From contig NC_056762.1 in NCBI RefSeq assembly GCF_018687715.1, positions 19,912,864 to 19,976,863 on the forward strand: 64,000 nucleotides of DNA, written 5' to 3'. The translations under genes were made by a program, and so were the position numbers. Shown here in pieces: positions 45,636 to 58,173 of the stretch (positions are counted from its first letter, which is position 1; every line of letters starts with the position of its first letter). The notes below the pieces were generated by a model. It saw only the letters and a program-made list of their open reading frames with translations. It made no database searches and was not told the origin of the DNA. This DNA is from Carya illinoinensis (taxonomy: Eukaryota > Streptophyta > Magnoliopsida > Fagales > Juglandaceae).

Positions 45636-47600
45636 ATTATGTTTTATTAAGACAGCTTATTTCATAAACTCTTTTACGTGATGAACAATGTTTCCGCAAA
45701 TTATGCAAATCTCTTGTCTGGCTATATGTACGTAAGCAAGTGACACTCCTAACCATTTTAGGGAAGGGGGTGTTACATAAGATCTTTTTGAAAAAATAAA
45801 GAAAGTGAGATACTTAATTATTTAGGACTTAATCAAATTATATATACGAGTCATTTTACTATCATATATCCTGCTATTCTCTATGAAAATTATGATTTAT
45901 TGGCAAAGAGACGAAGAAATAGATTCATGTCCGTTACATTGGACCTAATTTCTAGTGTCCTTTAAGAAGGGCTTAGAACCTTAAGTCCAAGTCCTAAGGA
46001 AATTTGAAGTGGGGTGCTACAGTTGACGAATAATAGTCAACGAACGTCAAATGGTTCATTTTTAATGGACTTTGGATCAAAGTAGCACCTAATGTTAGTA
46101 AGTGCACCACATTGAGATTATGGTAAAGGCAAATTATAAAATGCCTTGTTATGTAAATTACATGGTCCATGTTTTGAAATAGAACACGTATAAGAATGAA
46201 ATGAGTTTTTGGTCAAGTTTATGTCCATGCATTCAAACTCATGGTTTGCCTATACATGCTTATATGATCTTCTTGTATGTTATTGGTTTAACTTGTTGAT
46301 TTCTTGAAATCTTATTGTTGTCGTTTCCACTACCATTCTTCCTGAAATGGTAGAAGTTGTAACAAGACCCAAAGACATTACTCAAGAAGGATGAGTTGCC
46401 TGACATAACTGAGAATGAGTTCACCATAGAGGCTCAATACCATATATCTATTTCTTGTTTACAAGCTACTTCACATTTTCTTAAGGAGATTCAAGGTAAA
46501 ATGAAGATTACATATAGAAATAGGCACCCAAGCTTGAGGAAGCCCTCACTCTTGAAAACCATTTGGACTACTTGAATGACTACACAATCCAAGCATTGGA
46601 ATTTATCTGGAACTCATGTCTCATAAGAGGATAGTTCATTTTGAAAAATTCTGTGAACTTGGTATCAAGGGTTGAGGTTTAAACCCTTTTTTTGTATTTG
46701 GAGATATTTTTGAACAAAGTACTTTGGGATATAATAGTTTTCTTTAGTTGGTACCATACTTTAGACGCTCAATCTTTACTTAGAATTGAACTTTTTCTGT
46801 GAGGGCCCAAATTTCTGTTGAGCTTTTGTTAGTGGGTTTTTGATGTTGTTTAGTGTTGGACTTAAAAAGGGTGTTTAAGTAAGTGATTTTGGGGCCCAGC
46901 GCAGCCCCACCTTGAAAATAGCTACATTTTTGGTTCAGGAAGTGAGAAACCCTAAGGGTTTCATCTCTTTCCCTCTCCCATTCAGATGCGTCGCTTGACC
47001 CTATCCCCTTTGCTTTCATTTTCTTTTCTTTTTTTCCTTCTTCCATTTTCCCTCTTGCAAATCACGAGCTGCGTCGCCTCCGTCCCCTACAGCAAACCAT
47101 CATTCCTTTAGCCCAACCCACAGCATGCTGCAACTGCTGGCCCGTGAGGCTTTTGATGTGCCAGGTCTAGTGCTGCCCATGACCACCACACCCTTAGCTT
47201 TTGTTTCAGACCAGATTCCCTTCTCCTACCACCATCTACCATCACCTTCTTATTCCCCCCAATCCTTGCCCTTCATTGAGTTCTCACACAGGTTTTGGCT
47301 GTGCTTCCTCACGATCCCTTGTGCACTGATGGCCACCCTTTATCTCACATACGTTGTGGCCTTTTAAGTCCTTCCTTCGTAACTTGTGCACCACTAGGCT
47401 CGCATTTAGCCACTGCCCCACCATGCTCCGCTCACTGCCACCACTTACCTTCCTTCCTCTAATTTTCCTGGTTGTAAACTCGCCGTGCAAACTAGATCCA
47501 CCTATCTCCATGCATTGCAACTACCGCCATAGTGTCATGCCCCTTCCAACACTACCACTCTAAGTCGCTTGTCTCTTGCCCTATTCAATTATTTTCTCAC
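45636..47600. other. Chimeric LTR-like sequence
   Basis: At 45775 gggtgttaca looks like the inverted start of a gypsy LTR. 46280-46360 carries the double stem-loop typical of A/C/D LTR ends (taccattcttcctgaaatggta at 46331-46352). 46780-47580 is GC-richer with short frames (47125-47367, 47284-47520) that lack any domain. No gene identified. Confidence 0.4.
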
Positions 47601-49383
47601 TTTATTCTCGTAGAACACAACAATTAAGGTAAGTTAGCTTTTAACTTACTATTAGTTTACTATATATGTGTGATGGGTAAGGGAATTACAATTTATGTAT
47701 GCATGTTATCATATATATCATGCCATGCCACATCATTACATGTTTATTTATAACACAGATTATGTTGTCATTAAATTCTTATCTATTACACAATATATTC
47801 TATCATATATTGCTATATGTTGCAAGTATGTCATATTATGTATGCAGCTGTTACATGCATTTCACGTCACGTAATATTCCATGTTACATGTTATGCCATA
47901 TTATAAAATGTTGTCTATTACTTGTTATGCCATGTTACAAAAGATTGTCTGTTACTTGTTATGCCATGTTATGAAATATTGTCTATTATATGTTATGTCA
48001 TGTTATGAAATGTTGTCTATTCCATGTTATGTCATGCTATGAAATGTCTTCTAACTCAAAGTACATCATGTCTTCCATTTTACATTTATCTCATGTTACG
48101 CTACGTCAGAACTTCCGTCTCACATGTCATCTCGAGTACAATTTGTGTATCTTGGGAACAATCTTGTAAGTCATGCTGAGTCAATCATGTCTAGAATGCT
48201 CATGATGTAATCATTGTAATTACCCAAGCATCTTAATTTGTAATTCATGTGAGGTACTCCCGACGTAAACACTATAATTGTTGGAATACCTCTACTCAAA
48301 TACTTATGATGTAATCATTCTGACTGTCAGAGTATCTCTAGGTACTTTTGATGTAATCGTTCTGATCGTTATGGTATCTCATTTAAATTACTCATGATGT
48401 AATCATTCTGATTGTTAGGGTATCTCATTTAAAATACTCATTGTGTAATCATTCTAATTGTCTGAGTATCACTGATGAGATATGTTAGGTGGAATCATTC
48501 TGATTATTCACTATTTTTGACGAAACCACTGGGGAAATCATTTTGATTGTTAGAATTCATTTTATATTCATGTTATGTTTAAGTTCACGTTCATGTTATT
48601 TTCAAGTTCACATTCATGTTATCTTTCAAGTTCACATTCAGTTCACGTTTCAATTCAAGTTATGTTATGCTTATTATTTCATGTCATGTTATGTCAAGTT
48701 ATGTTACGCTTATTATTTCATGCCATGTTATGTCAAGTTATATTATGCTTATTGTTTACTTTGATTGTGCATTCATGCCTTTACTGCCATGCATATATCA
48801 TTAACCTATGTGAGAGTTTACTATTAACTTACTGAGATTTGTAAAAAAATTCTCATTGTAGTAGTCTTAACTACAATTCCCCCCTCCAAAAAAAATGGTA
48901 GGCGATATGTAAGGACTAGAGCAAGGAGCAGACACTGGCATATTGGAGGAGGTTGACAAGACACTACAGATGCGACGCAAAGCTTACAGCCTCTATAGAT
49001 AGGTTTTTGGACAGTATTCTAGCATCGTTAGTCGAGTTATGTGAGTTACTCGACTAACTAACCCAATAGTATATTTTGGTAATGTAATTATGGAGACCGA
49101 TCTCCGTTGTTTTGAGATTACAGTCTTTTAAGACTTATATTGTAAATATGGATTTTTATTTTGTTAAGTATGCATGGATTATGTTTTAACTATTTGGGAT
49201 ATTATAAGTTTGGTGCATAGTATTGCTAAAAACAATTATCCGCTACGTCTATTACATAATGCTAGATGCACGTTAGGAGCATTGTATCTTATATGTCATG
49301 AACGAGGGCAATGAACCTTGTTTTGCATGTCCCGGCACTTCAGATGTCCTTCTGATCCTACGTGAAATCTGGGGATCGTCACA
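47600..49383 (+). mobile_element. Family A LTR, copy A2 (3' part of a 5' LTR)
   Basis: From about 47600 the sequence follows A1 from 41110 on, through a tandem array (48190-48560), a low-complexity part (48560-48760) and the LTR end ggatcgtcaca at 49383. It is followed directly by a PBS, so this is the 5' LTR of the gag-only element. Its upstream part does not match A1 before about 47600, implying truncation or recombination. Confidence 0.8.
48190..48560. repeat. Tandem array in LTR A2
   Basis: About five diverged units with the atgtaatcattctgattgt-type core, as in A1. Confidence 0.8.
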
Positions 49384-49386
49384 CTA

Positions 49387-49398
49387 TGGTATCAGAGC
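49387..49398 (+). other. Primer binding site (iMet tRNA)
   Basis: tggtatcagagc, an exact match to the standard plant iMet PBS, three bases after the LTR end. Confidence 0.95.
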
Positions 49399-49547
49399 AA
49401 TACATCTCTGGGTTGTAAATCCACATGTCCTTAGGAAATGCAGATGATAGGCTTGAAATTTTAGTCTTCATTAGGCTTGAATTTCTTGAAGTATAAGAGA
49501 TAGTATGTGGTTGTGATACATGTACTCATGTGTTTCAGGAAGCGACA

Positions 49548-50580
49548 CATGACTCGTGGTAGGATACCTTGGAATCCTGAGGGAGACATCAATCAAGAGA
49601 ATCAAAATCCTAGATGGATGGAAGGCAAGGGTTTACTGAGGCTATACATCTACTGACTGACGTGCGTAGATATTAACAATAGCAGTAAGTGCAGGCACCT
49701 CAACCCGAAGTTAGGGGTTGTTCTTTTGAGAAGCTTCTGATACATAGATACCCAAACGTTTCTTGTAATGAAGGACCTTTGAGAGCCGAGAAATGGATTC
49801 TGGATCTCGAAAGGACATACGAGACCTATGGATGTACTAAGGACCAAAAGGTTCTATACGCTTGATATATATTCCAAGAAGAAGTTGGAATATGGTGGGA
49901 CACCCGCAGGTAGCTCCTAGTTAGGGAACAAGGAAATCTCGCTACACTATAATGGGGGAGATTCAAGGAAGAGTTCAACAATAGATTCTTCCCAGATTCT
50001 GTCAAACAGCTGAAGGTGTAGGAGGTCGCAACTTTAACTGAAGGTAGTTTGACTGTAGAACTGTACGCCGCTAAGTTTATGGCATTAGGAAGGTTTGCAC
50101 CACACCTGATCTCTACTTAAAGGATGTAGGTGCAGAAGTTTCAAGTAGGACTTCAGCTTAGGATCTGTAGTTAAGTAGCTTGCCTTAGCATAGAGACTTA
50201 CCAAGAATTGGTAAATGTGGATGTGATAGCAAAGGCAAAGTAGAAGGGTTTGACCTCCCATATCATTTTAGAAAGAAAGAGGACTTCACCGTATTTTATT
50301 GAAGAAAGTCTAGAAAGGAAGAAGATGTCTACTGGATCAGATAAAAAGAAAAGGCATTGAGACTGAAAGCTCAATGCTGACCACATATCCAATATGTGGC
50401 ATGTGCAAAAAAAACCATGGAGGCAAGTGCAAGCTTTCCTTAGGACTTTGTTTTGGATGTGGCCAACTTGACCACTTGATCAAAAATTGTCCTAAGAGAG
50501 CTCAAAGAAAGGGACTGTTCCCAATGGAGATTCCAAACCAAAGCCACAACCTCCAGTGCTAGCTCGAGTGTATGCAACTA
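49548..50580 (+). pseudogene. Gypsy gag of family A element
   Basis: It begins MTRGRIPWNPEG (ATG near 49548). In shifting frames it gives EPLRAEKWILDLERTYETYG, CTKDQKVLYA, EEVGIWWDT, WGRFKEEFNNRFFPDSVKQL and LYAAKFMALGRFAP. These are the capsid blocks of Ty3/gypsy retrotrans_gag in order. YQELVNVDVIAKAK matches the gag repeat of A0 near 3090. The knuckle at 50374-50562 reads YPICGMCKKNHGGKC and CFGCGQLDHLIKNCP, a complete CX2CX4HX4C box. RVYATTPGETD after it is the usual start of the protease linker. Several stops and frameshifts make it inactive. Confidence 0.87.
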
Positions 50581-52000
50581 CTCCAGGAGAGACAGATACT
50601 AACGCCCCAAGAACATATAGAGCAAACACCATTTCTGATATTTTCTAAGACCTCTATGTATTGTTAAGCTTAGTTAAGGTTGATTTGTTTGCAATTGATT
50701 GTATTGTTGCATTATTGTTATTTTGGGGAATGCCAAGTCATTGAGGTTTGTAACTTGTATGCTTTTGATTCAAGCGAGTCCCTATTTTTAGTGATTATGG
50801 TATAGCACTAAAGTTTAGTTTTGAAGCGTAATTGTTACCCATGTGGTAAGTGTAACAATTCTCACAAAGAGCATTATTGTTCATACCAATGTAGGTATAG
50901 AATGCCTTTTAGTAGTACGAGGAAGAATATTGAAGGTCATTGAATTGTATTCCACGTGTTTGGAGTTTGCTTTGATTATGAGGATGCAATGGAATTTGTG
51001 TTTGTGGAAAACGTAGATCGCCCTTATATTGGAGACAATTATATTGGAAGTAAAACCTTGGTCTTGAGGATTTACGTGAACACTAGGAACATATCCTTCT
51101 ATTTAGAGTTAGAATAAGAGGCAGCTCATGATGGATAGAAGAGCTATGCCAATCATAAGAGAGAAAGCCTTGAATTTAGGTTAATAGCTGATTATTTATC
51201 AAGGTGTCACCTAGGAGAAGGAATGATTCATTTTGAGTATGAAGGAGTAAGCTAGTCCTAGGCTGACAGGTTTCCCTGAGGAAATAGAGAATGTGAATTC
51301 AGTTAGAGTCTTCTGAACTGAATTGCCCAAATACTTGAAGTTCTCGATTTAAAGAGTATGCCAGTGTGACTTGACCTACTTTGTGGAAGCATTCCAGTAC
51401 AAATTGATGATTTGAGCAGTAAGAAAAGTAGTGATTTCACTTAAGCAACGATTTAGTATCCATAAAGGTTAGTCTAGAACTTGTTAAGTTTAGGAAGTAA
51501 CCTTTGTGAGCATTATATTCTTCTTTTATACCATGTGTAGGTTATAGATAAGACTAGTATGGACTATGAGAGGAAGGCATTACCTCATGAAGAATGTTAC
51601 CCACCGTTTCACTCGACTACATGGTTAGATCTGGATAGCTTCAAAGCAAGGATGCCATGGAATGAAGTTGAGTCCAACATTGAGCCACAATGTCAGGATC
51701 ATCTATGCTATCAACTCACCATGGACGTTTGCTGGTAGAGGATCAAGAGCATTATAGGAGAAATGAAGAGGTCATGTAGCACCCCAAACTAGGTCATTTT
51801 GAAAATTTGGTATATGATTCAGAGGACGACATGTTCTACTACTAACCCCAACACACCGTGCCGACGGATATCAATGCACCTCCACCAGAACCGACCTTGG
51901 CAATACGTCTAGTCATGGACAGTAGCTTTGGTGAGCAACATCTTCTTCTCCTTAGCTTGTTTGACGTTTGTACTTGTGTCGATTTCGAGGATGAAATCTT
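50581..52000 (+). other. Non-coding interior after gag
   Basis: About 1.4 kb in which I see no protease DTGA, RT, RNase H or integrase motif in any frame. Together with gag alone, PBS and PPT, this is the layout of a gag-only (TR-GAG-like) or internally deleted element. Confidence 0.6.
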
Positions 52001-52016
52001 TTTTTTAGGAGGGGAG
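52001..52016 (+). other. Polypurine tract of family A element
   Basis: ttttttaggaggggag after cgaggatgaaat, a common gypsy 3' motif; the LTR starts at 52019. Confidence 0.85.
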
Positions 52017-52018
52017 CA

Positions 52019-53864
52019 TATAATAGCCTGCTAGAAATTCAATGCTGGAACTTCTATAGGCTTTAGGAGTCTCGTGAAACCCCATAAATTTTTACGAATC
52101 GACTAATCGCTTAGGTTTTAGTTTGTGAGTATAGTCAGCATTATTGCTCACTATGGTGCCAGAAGTGCGATTTTATGTTTTTGAGATAGTTAGAAGTGTC
52201 AGAATGCACTATGGTTTACGGTAATTGACTCAGTTGATTATTTAGAATTTTTTGGAGCAATAATCTCATTTTCAGTTTTCGTATGATACGTTTGTTTGAA
52301 AGTGCATTTTGCTTTTTTTGAGGAATTTTGGGGTTGAATTTTGATAAAACAATTGTATAGTTAAGTTTGTATTAATATTTAAGATTTTACAATGCAAAGT
52401 TTATTTTTTACTTTCCCTGAGTGAATAGTAACCTCAATAGTAGCACCTAACACAATGTTTTTTTTAAATCACAGTGTGGAATGTCCAAGTTAGGTTAGAG
52501 AAGTTTTATTTGGACCCTTGGAAATATCTTATCCACACTTGGTGTATAGTTTTGGATACTTGGCACAAAGAGAAACCATGAGATGTATTGTAAAAGAATC
52601 AAGGTGTGAAATCATGCCACCAAAGCAAAACTCTATTCTTTTATCTGATCAACCAAATTGTGCCATACCAAAAAGGACTTCAATAGAGTTAAAATCCTAA
52701 ATGGTTGGAATCCAATTGAAACCCCAAAAGCTTAGTTGAAACCAAAACCCTAAACAATTTCCCCAAACCCTAAAGTTTGCCTCCAAACCCTTTCTGATCA
52801 GATTTCTAGTATTGTGTTTAATCAGTTAATTAAATCACTTTCACATACTATTAAATCACCAAATTCTTGTTATGACATCATTATCCAACTTTTTAAAGCT
52901 TGAAAATTTTATTGGGCCAAGAAAAATTAGATTTGAGCTTGATAACATCTCAAACCCTATCTAAACCCCCTTTAAACACCAAATTGAAGCCCACTTGGTT
53001 AAGGCCCACAAATTTGGCCACCTTGGCAAAGCTTCTTGAAAACTTTTCCTCCCCCACATGGCAGGCCATCCACTACCCTCAGCTGAACCCAATAGTGCCG
53101 TGATGTGAAGGAGAAACCCATCTCATCATCCTCCATACCTCATAGCTGTTGCAATCAGTCCTTGCCTCTCACTATTCTCCACTTTATGTGACATAGCCAC
53201 TCCAATCTAGGGTCGTTCAAACCCATACCTCCCCTCTCCAAAGGGCTAAAGTCATGTAAAATACATTTCACTCACTTTCATCACTTCTTCAACCCATTTG
53301 TAGAGAGAAACCCAAAAGAGCTCTCTTGAGTAGATTTTTTAGTTCTTTTGCATATAGATTTTTAACCCCCTTGTAGGTATTTTCTCATTATGACTCCTAC
53401 ATAAACATTGTTCATATTTGAGTTTTGTTTCTTAGGATATCCTATTTGTCTCATTCCATAGTCATTTGGTCAGTCGAAAGTATTTTTAACCATGGAAAGG
53501 TCATTGAGTGCATGAAACTGGAGAGTATGTTATGTTTTGAAATTTTTGACCAAGCTAATAGACATATTTTCGTCCAAAAATTTTATGGAGTGTTTTTAGC
53601 ATGTATTTATGAATGCTCATTGAGGTTTTGTTGCATGAATAAAGCTTTTGGTGATAGATTTTCTTAGATCTAGAATCTTGAAAACTGGAAGTGGAAAAAC
53701 AGATTTTGTTTTGAGAAAATTTGAATATTTTGTGGTTTCATCTTACTCCAAAGGCTTTGATATTTTTATGTAATGATCATAAATCTCTTATTTGCATATT
53801 AGGATGTTATTTTGAAGATATTTAGTATTATTTTTGGTTGAGCTAAAATATTGCATATATTATA
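52019..53864 (+). mobile_element. Start of family A 3' LTR (truncated by insertion)
   Basis: It starts tataatagcctgctag and follows A1 from 38492 to about 40245, with indels. After 53835 it diverges, and at 53865 a family B LTR begins. The rest of this LTR may lie beyond the window. Confidence 0.8.
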
Positions 53865-53867
53865 TGT

Positions 53868-53879
53868 GACGCCCCCAAC
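53868..53879. repeat. TSD of LINE-2 (left)
   Basis: gacgcccccaac, exactly repeated at 59761-59772. Confidence 0.95.
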
Positions 53880-54128
53880 TTTTTTTTTTTTTTTTAAATA
53901 GCCAATAGCCACCCACATAGCAGCCCCGTCCCAAGTTTATTAAGAAAGCCCACATATGGTGGAGGAAAACCGTGGTTACATCACTATCAACAGGGAGTTT
54001 ACAAAAAATAAACAAAAAACCAAAAAACCCCTGTGATCAAAGGAAAACAAAACAAAGAAAGTGCTAACAACATAAAGGAGAGCACAATTACATCCTAATA
54101 TAAGGAAGACCCCACATATCCGTACGTA

Positions 54129-57100
54129 CTAACCCACAAAGGATTCCCCTATCAAGGGCCACCCTGTAAAAAACTTACCTCTATTAAAAACCCCCTCTTT
54201 GGCAAGATAGTTTGCAACCATGTTTGCTTCTCTAAAAATATGCTGGATGGAACACTGTAAATCAACAAACAAACTCTGGATGTCATCCCAAAAATCCCAC
54301 AAATACCATAAACTGCATTTACCAGCCTGAATCCATTTCACAATAACTTCTGAATCGGACTCCACCAAGATGTCTCAAATACCCAACTGTTGTGCCAACT
54401 TTAACCCATCCAGTAAAGTACTCCCCTCAGCAACATTATTGGAGACCTGCCCATAATGAATAGCAAAACCCGCCAACACTCGACCATCATGATCTCTAAT
54501 AACCCCACCGCCACCTGCTAATCCAGGATTTCTGAGCGAACTACCATCAACATTAAGTTTATACTGACCTCTATGTGGCTTAATCCAAGCTATAGCTTTT
54601 ATACTTTTTTTTCTAAAATGAGAAAAAGGGAAATTTAATTCCTGTAAAACCTTGATATCATTTGCATGCAATCTATCAAATTTTCAATATGGAGAAAAAA
54701 TATCAATTAACATCAATTTAATCCTCCTTACCACACCCTTCCAATCAGTAATCTTTCCTTCCATTCTATACTCACACCGTGCTCTCCACAAAGCCCACGT
54801 GATAATGATTGGTATGATATCACGACAACAACTTACTTGAGAAGATTCTGACACTCGAATCCACCAAACATTCATAACCACAATCCAGTTTTGGAGGTTA
54901 GGCAACCGAAACCCCAAAATACCTGCAAAATACCTCCAAACCATAGCAGCCAACTCACCACTACAAAAAATATGATCAATGGATTCTTGTTGTGGTAAAA
55001 CACAACAATGACACTTTGAAGCTAGAGGAATACCTAGCTTAGAAATGATATCATCCATAGGTAAAACATGTTTTTTAGCAGGCCAACAAACAAAAGACAT
55101 TTTTTTTTTTAACCAAACTATGCCAAAGCCATTTTTTTCCAAAGACAGATAGTTCCTGTCTTTGAACTGGAGAAGCAATTATTTTCTCAACCATCTCTTC
55201 CGATACCAGCAAACGCAATTTAACCACATCTCATCCAGAACTATTTAAAATATCAGCCACCAATAAATTCTCATCTACACTAACCTCTTCTGTATTAGCA
55301 ATGGCCCCATCCCCCAACCAATTATCAAACCAAAAATTACAAGCACCACTTCTAATCAAAATACATGAATTCTGTTGCACAATCGGCATCACAGATAAAA
55401 TACCTTTCCAAAATCTTGAACCTGTGGAATTATAAAGAGCCATGGGGTGCTTACCACCCACATATTTCCTCAGAAAGAATTTTGCCCACACTGAATTCCC
55501 CTCCAACATTTTCCAAGCAAATTTCATGAACAGAGACCTTTGCACATCATGTAGGTTCCGAATACCTAGTCCTCCTTCCTCAACCGGCAAACAAATATTT
55601 TTCCAAGAAACCCATTTTCTTTTTCTTTTATCATCAGTCGAATTCCAAAGAAAATTAGAGAAGATACTTTTGATGGCCTTGAAAATACCCTTAGGTAAAT
55701 TCATAATAGAGAGAACATGAATTGGCATACTAGATAAGACATGTTTGAGAAGAATAATCTTACCCCCGAAAGAGAGAATGTTATTCTTCCACCCAGCCAA
55801 TTTTTTCTGCAACTTTAACAACAAAGGTTCAAATAATTTGATAGTCATCCTTCCCACATGTAGCGGAACTCCCAGATAAGTGCATGGCCATTTCCCCTCC
55901 ATAAAACCTGTGATCCTCAAAGACTCCAATTTTCTAGCAACAGAAAACTTAGAGGAGAAAAAAATAGATGACTTAGCCGGACTAACCATTTGCCCAGACA
56001 TAGATTGGTACACTTGCAAAGTCTTCATAATCTGCAGAAGAGATCTTTTACCCCCATTTGAAAAAATCAGCACATCATCAGCATAAAACAAATGAGAGAT
56101 CAGAGTACCTCCATTAGTATTGAAAGGCTTTACTCTTTCCTATTGAAAATCAACATTAATCATACGAGAAAGCAATTCTTGTGATAAAATGAAAAGATAA
56201 GGCGATAGGGGATCCCCTTGCCTAATACCACGGGAAGGTTTGAAAAAGCCCTTCAAAGAACCATTAAGCATCACCGAACACATAGGAGAAGAGATACAAT
56301 TAAAAATCAGACCCCTCCAATGATCTGAGAAACCCAACCTCTTCATCACCTCCAACAAGAACCTCCAATTTACCATGTCATACACCTTTGCCATATCAAT
56401 TTTAATCATAACATTACCACCTCTCACTTTCTTGTTCATACTCTGAACCATTTCTTGAGCAATAGAAATATTATCAAAAATGCTTCGGCCTTTAATAAAG
56501 GCTGATTGTTCCTCAGAGATTATTTTCTTCATTATTGGTTCCAACCTATTCACCAGAACCTTGGATAAAATTTTATAAACAATAGAGCATAAACTAATAG
56601 GCCTGAATTGCGAAAAACCCCTTGGGTCATCCACTTTCGGTATCAACACAATATTGGTGGCACCAAAGAAAGTAGTTAAAGGCTTACCCTCAAAGAATTC
56701 AATTGCCAACATCAATAAATCTTCTTTGATAATATCCCAGGCATGATGGAAAAAACTAGCAGAAAAACCATCAGGCCCTAGACTACTATCTTTTGGGATC
56801 GACCAAAGCGCCTCCTTAACCTCCATCAAATTTGGAACTCTGCAAAGAAACTGATTATCATCCTCAGTAATAATAGAAGTTATAAGATTCATACTAGGCT
56901 CCTCAAAAGACATTGCCGACATGGTTAATTGCTGTTGAAAGAAAATCAACAGCCCCCTCAAGGACTGCTTCACCGGAATCAAGAACACTACCATCTTCAA
57001 GAACCATACTCTCTAAAGCCTTAAATTTCTTTTTACATCTAAGAGAAGCATGAAAGAAAGCTGTGTTTTCAACACCTTCACAAATCCACTTAACTCTGGA

Positions 57101-58126
57101 TTTTTGACACCCCACAATCTCCTCGCTATGCAAATATTGGAGATGCTTTTGCTTGCATCTCAAAAGTTCAACTTCCATATCTTGAGTATAATTTTGCTGT
57201 ACATTATTCTCCAACGCAAGGAGCTCCTCTTCAATGACTTTAAGATCTACTTCCACTTTACCGAAGACCTCCCTATTCCATTTCTTCAACACTTGTTTCA
57301 ATTTTTTTAATTTTCTACTAAATATCACCATCGGGCAACCTTGAAATTCTTGCCTCCAACACTCACTTACCACACCTAAAAAATCCTCATGCAAATACCA
57401 CATTCTTTGAAAACGAAAAGGTGTAGGACCAACCCTCCTATCAACCCATAAAGAAGTAACCATAGGGCAATGATCAGACGAGGTTCGAGGAAGATACATC
57501 AAACAACTATTAGGAAAACTTGATAGAAAACCAGTATTCACCAGCACTCTATCAAGCTGAGCCCAAATTCTTCCACCCCCTAACCTCCCATTACACCAAG
57601 AAAAATGATTACCCGAATAAGGAAGATCAACAAGACTACAATCTTGAATACAACTATTAAACTCGTCCCGCCCCCGAGAAGACTGACAAACTCCACCAAT
57701 TTTCTCACCTTCCGACCGGATAATATTAAAATCCCCACCAGGAAAGCACGGTATATTATCACCACCATCTAAATCCTGAAGATAAGACCACAGGACCCGA
57801 CGCTGTTCTTGAAAACAACTTGCATAAATAAAAGTAGCCAACACTCTAGAATTACCAAGAGAGAACCAACCTGAGAGAGCTTGAGCCATCACTGAATGCA
57901 GTTGAAACTCAATGCCATTAGCCCAGAACAACCAAACTTTACCACCTACTTCCACATTATTACAAAAATTTGGAAGAAGTAACCACCGTGCCCAATGAGC
58001 ACACTTATTAACTCAAAGAAAAGGTTCTAAAACTGCTACCATCGATGGACTATATTTATTATTGATCCGCCTTAAACTTGCCTTCGAGGAACAAATCCCT
58101 CTAATATTCCATACAAGAATATTCAT
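54129..58126 (-). pseudogene. LINE-2 ORF2: endonuclease, RT, zf-RVT, RNase H
   Basis: From 58126 the frame reads MNILVWNIRG (EN start), LEPF, an in-frame TGA near 58018, then PGGDFNIIRSEGEK, WCNGRLGGGRIWAQLDR and TSSDHCPM (catalytic SDH). A frameshift near 56950 leads to RT: SLGPDGFSASFF, QFRPISLCSIVYKILSK, QSAFIKGRSIFDNI, MIKIDMAKVYDMVNW, GIRQGDPLSPYLF, an in-frame TAG near 56142, then HLFYADDVLIF (catalytic YADD). TGA at about 55230 and another frameshift precede zf-RVT (CHCCVLPQQESIDHIFCSG). RNase H (54671-54129) has NVDGSSLRNPG, NNVAEGSTLLDGL, TGA near 54370, then ESDSEVIVKWIQ and FREANMVANYLAKEG. All catalytic signatures remain but lesions prevent translation. Confidence 0.93.
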
Positions 58127-58173
58127 CAATTAATAGTGTTTATTCGAACGTGTCGTTCGTTCAAGAACAACAA

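Noticed and set aside
47125..47563. Possible small host gene (80- and 69-codon frames with proline/leucine bias).
   Set aside because: No domain, no splice or frame support, and both sides are LTR-derived.
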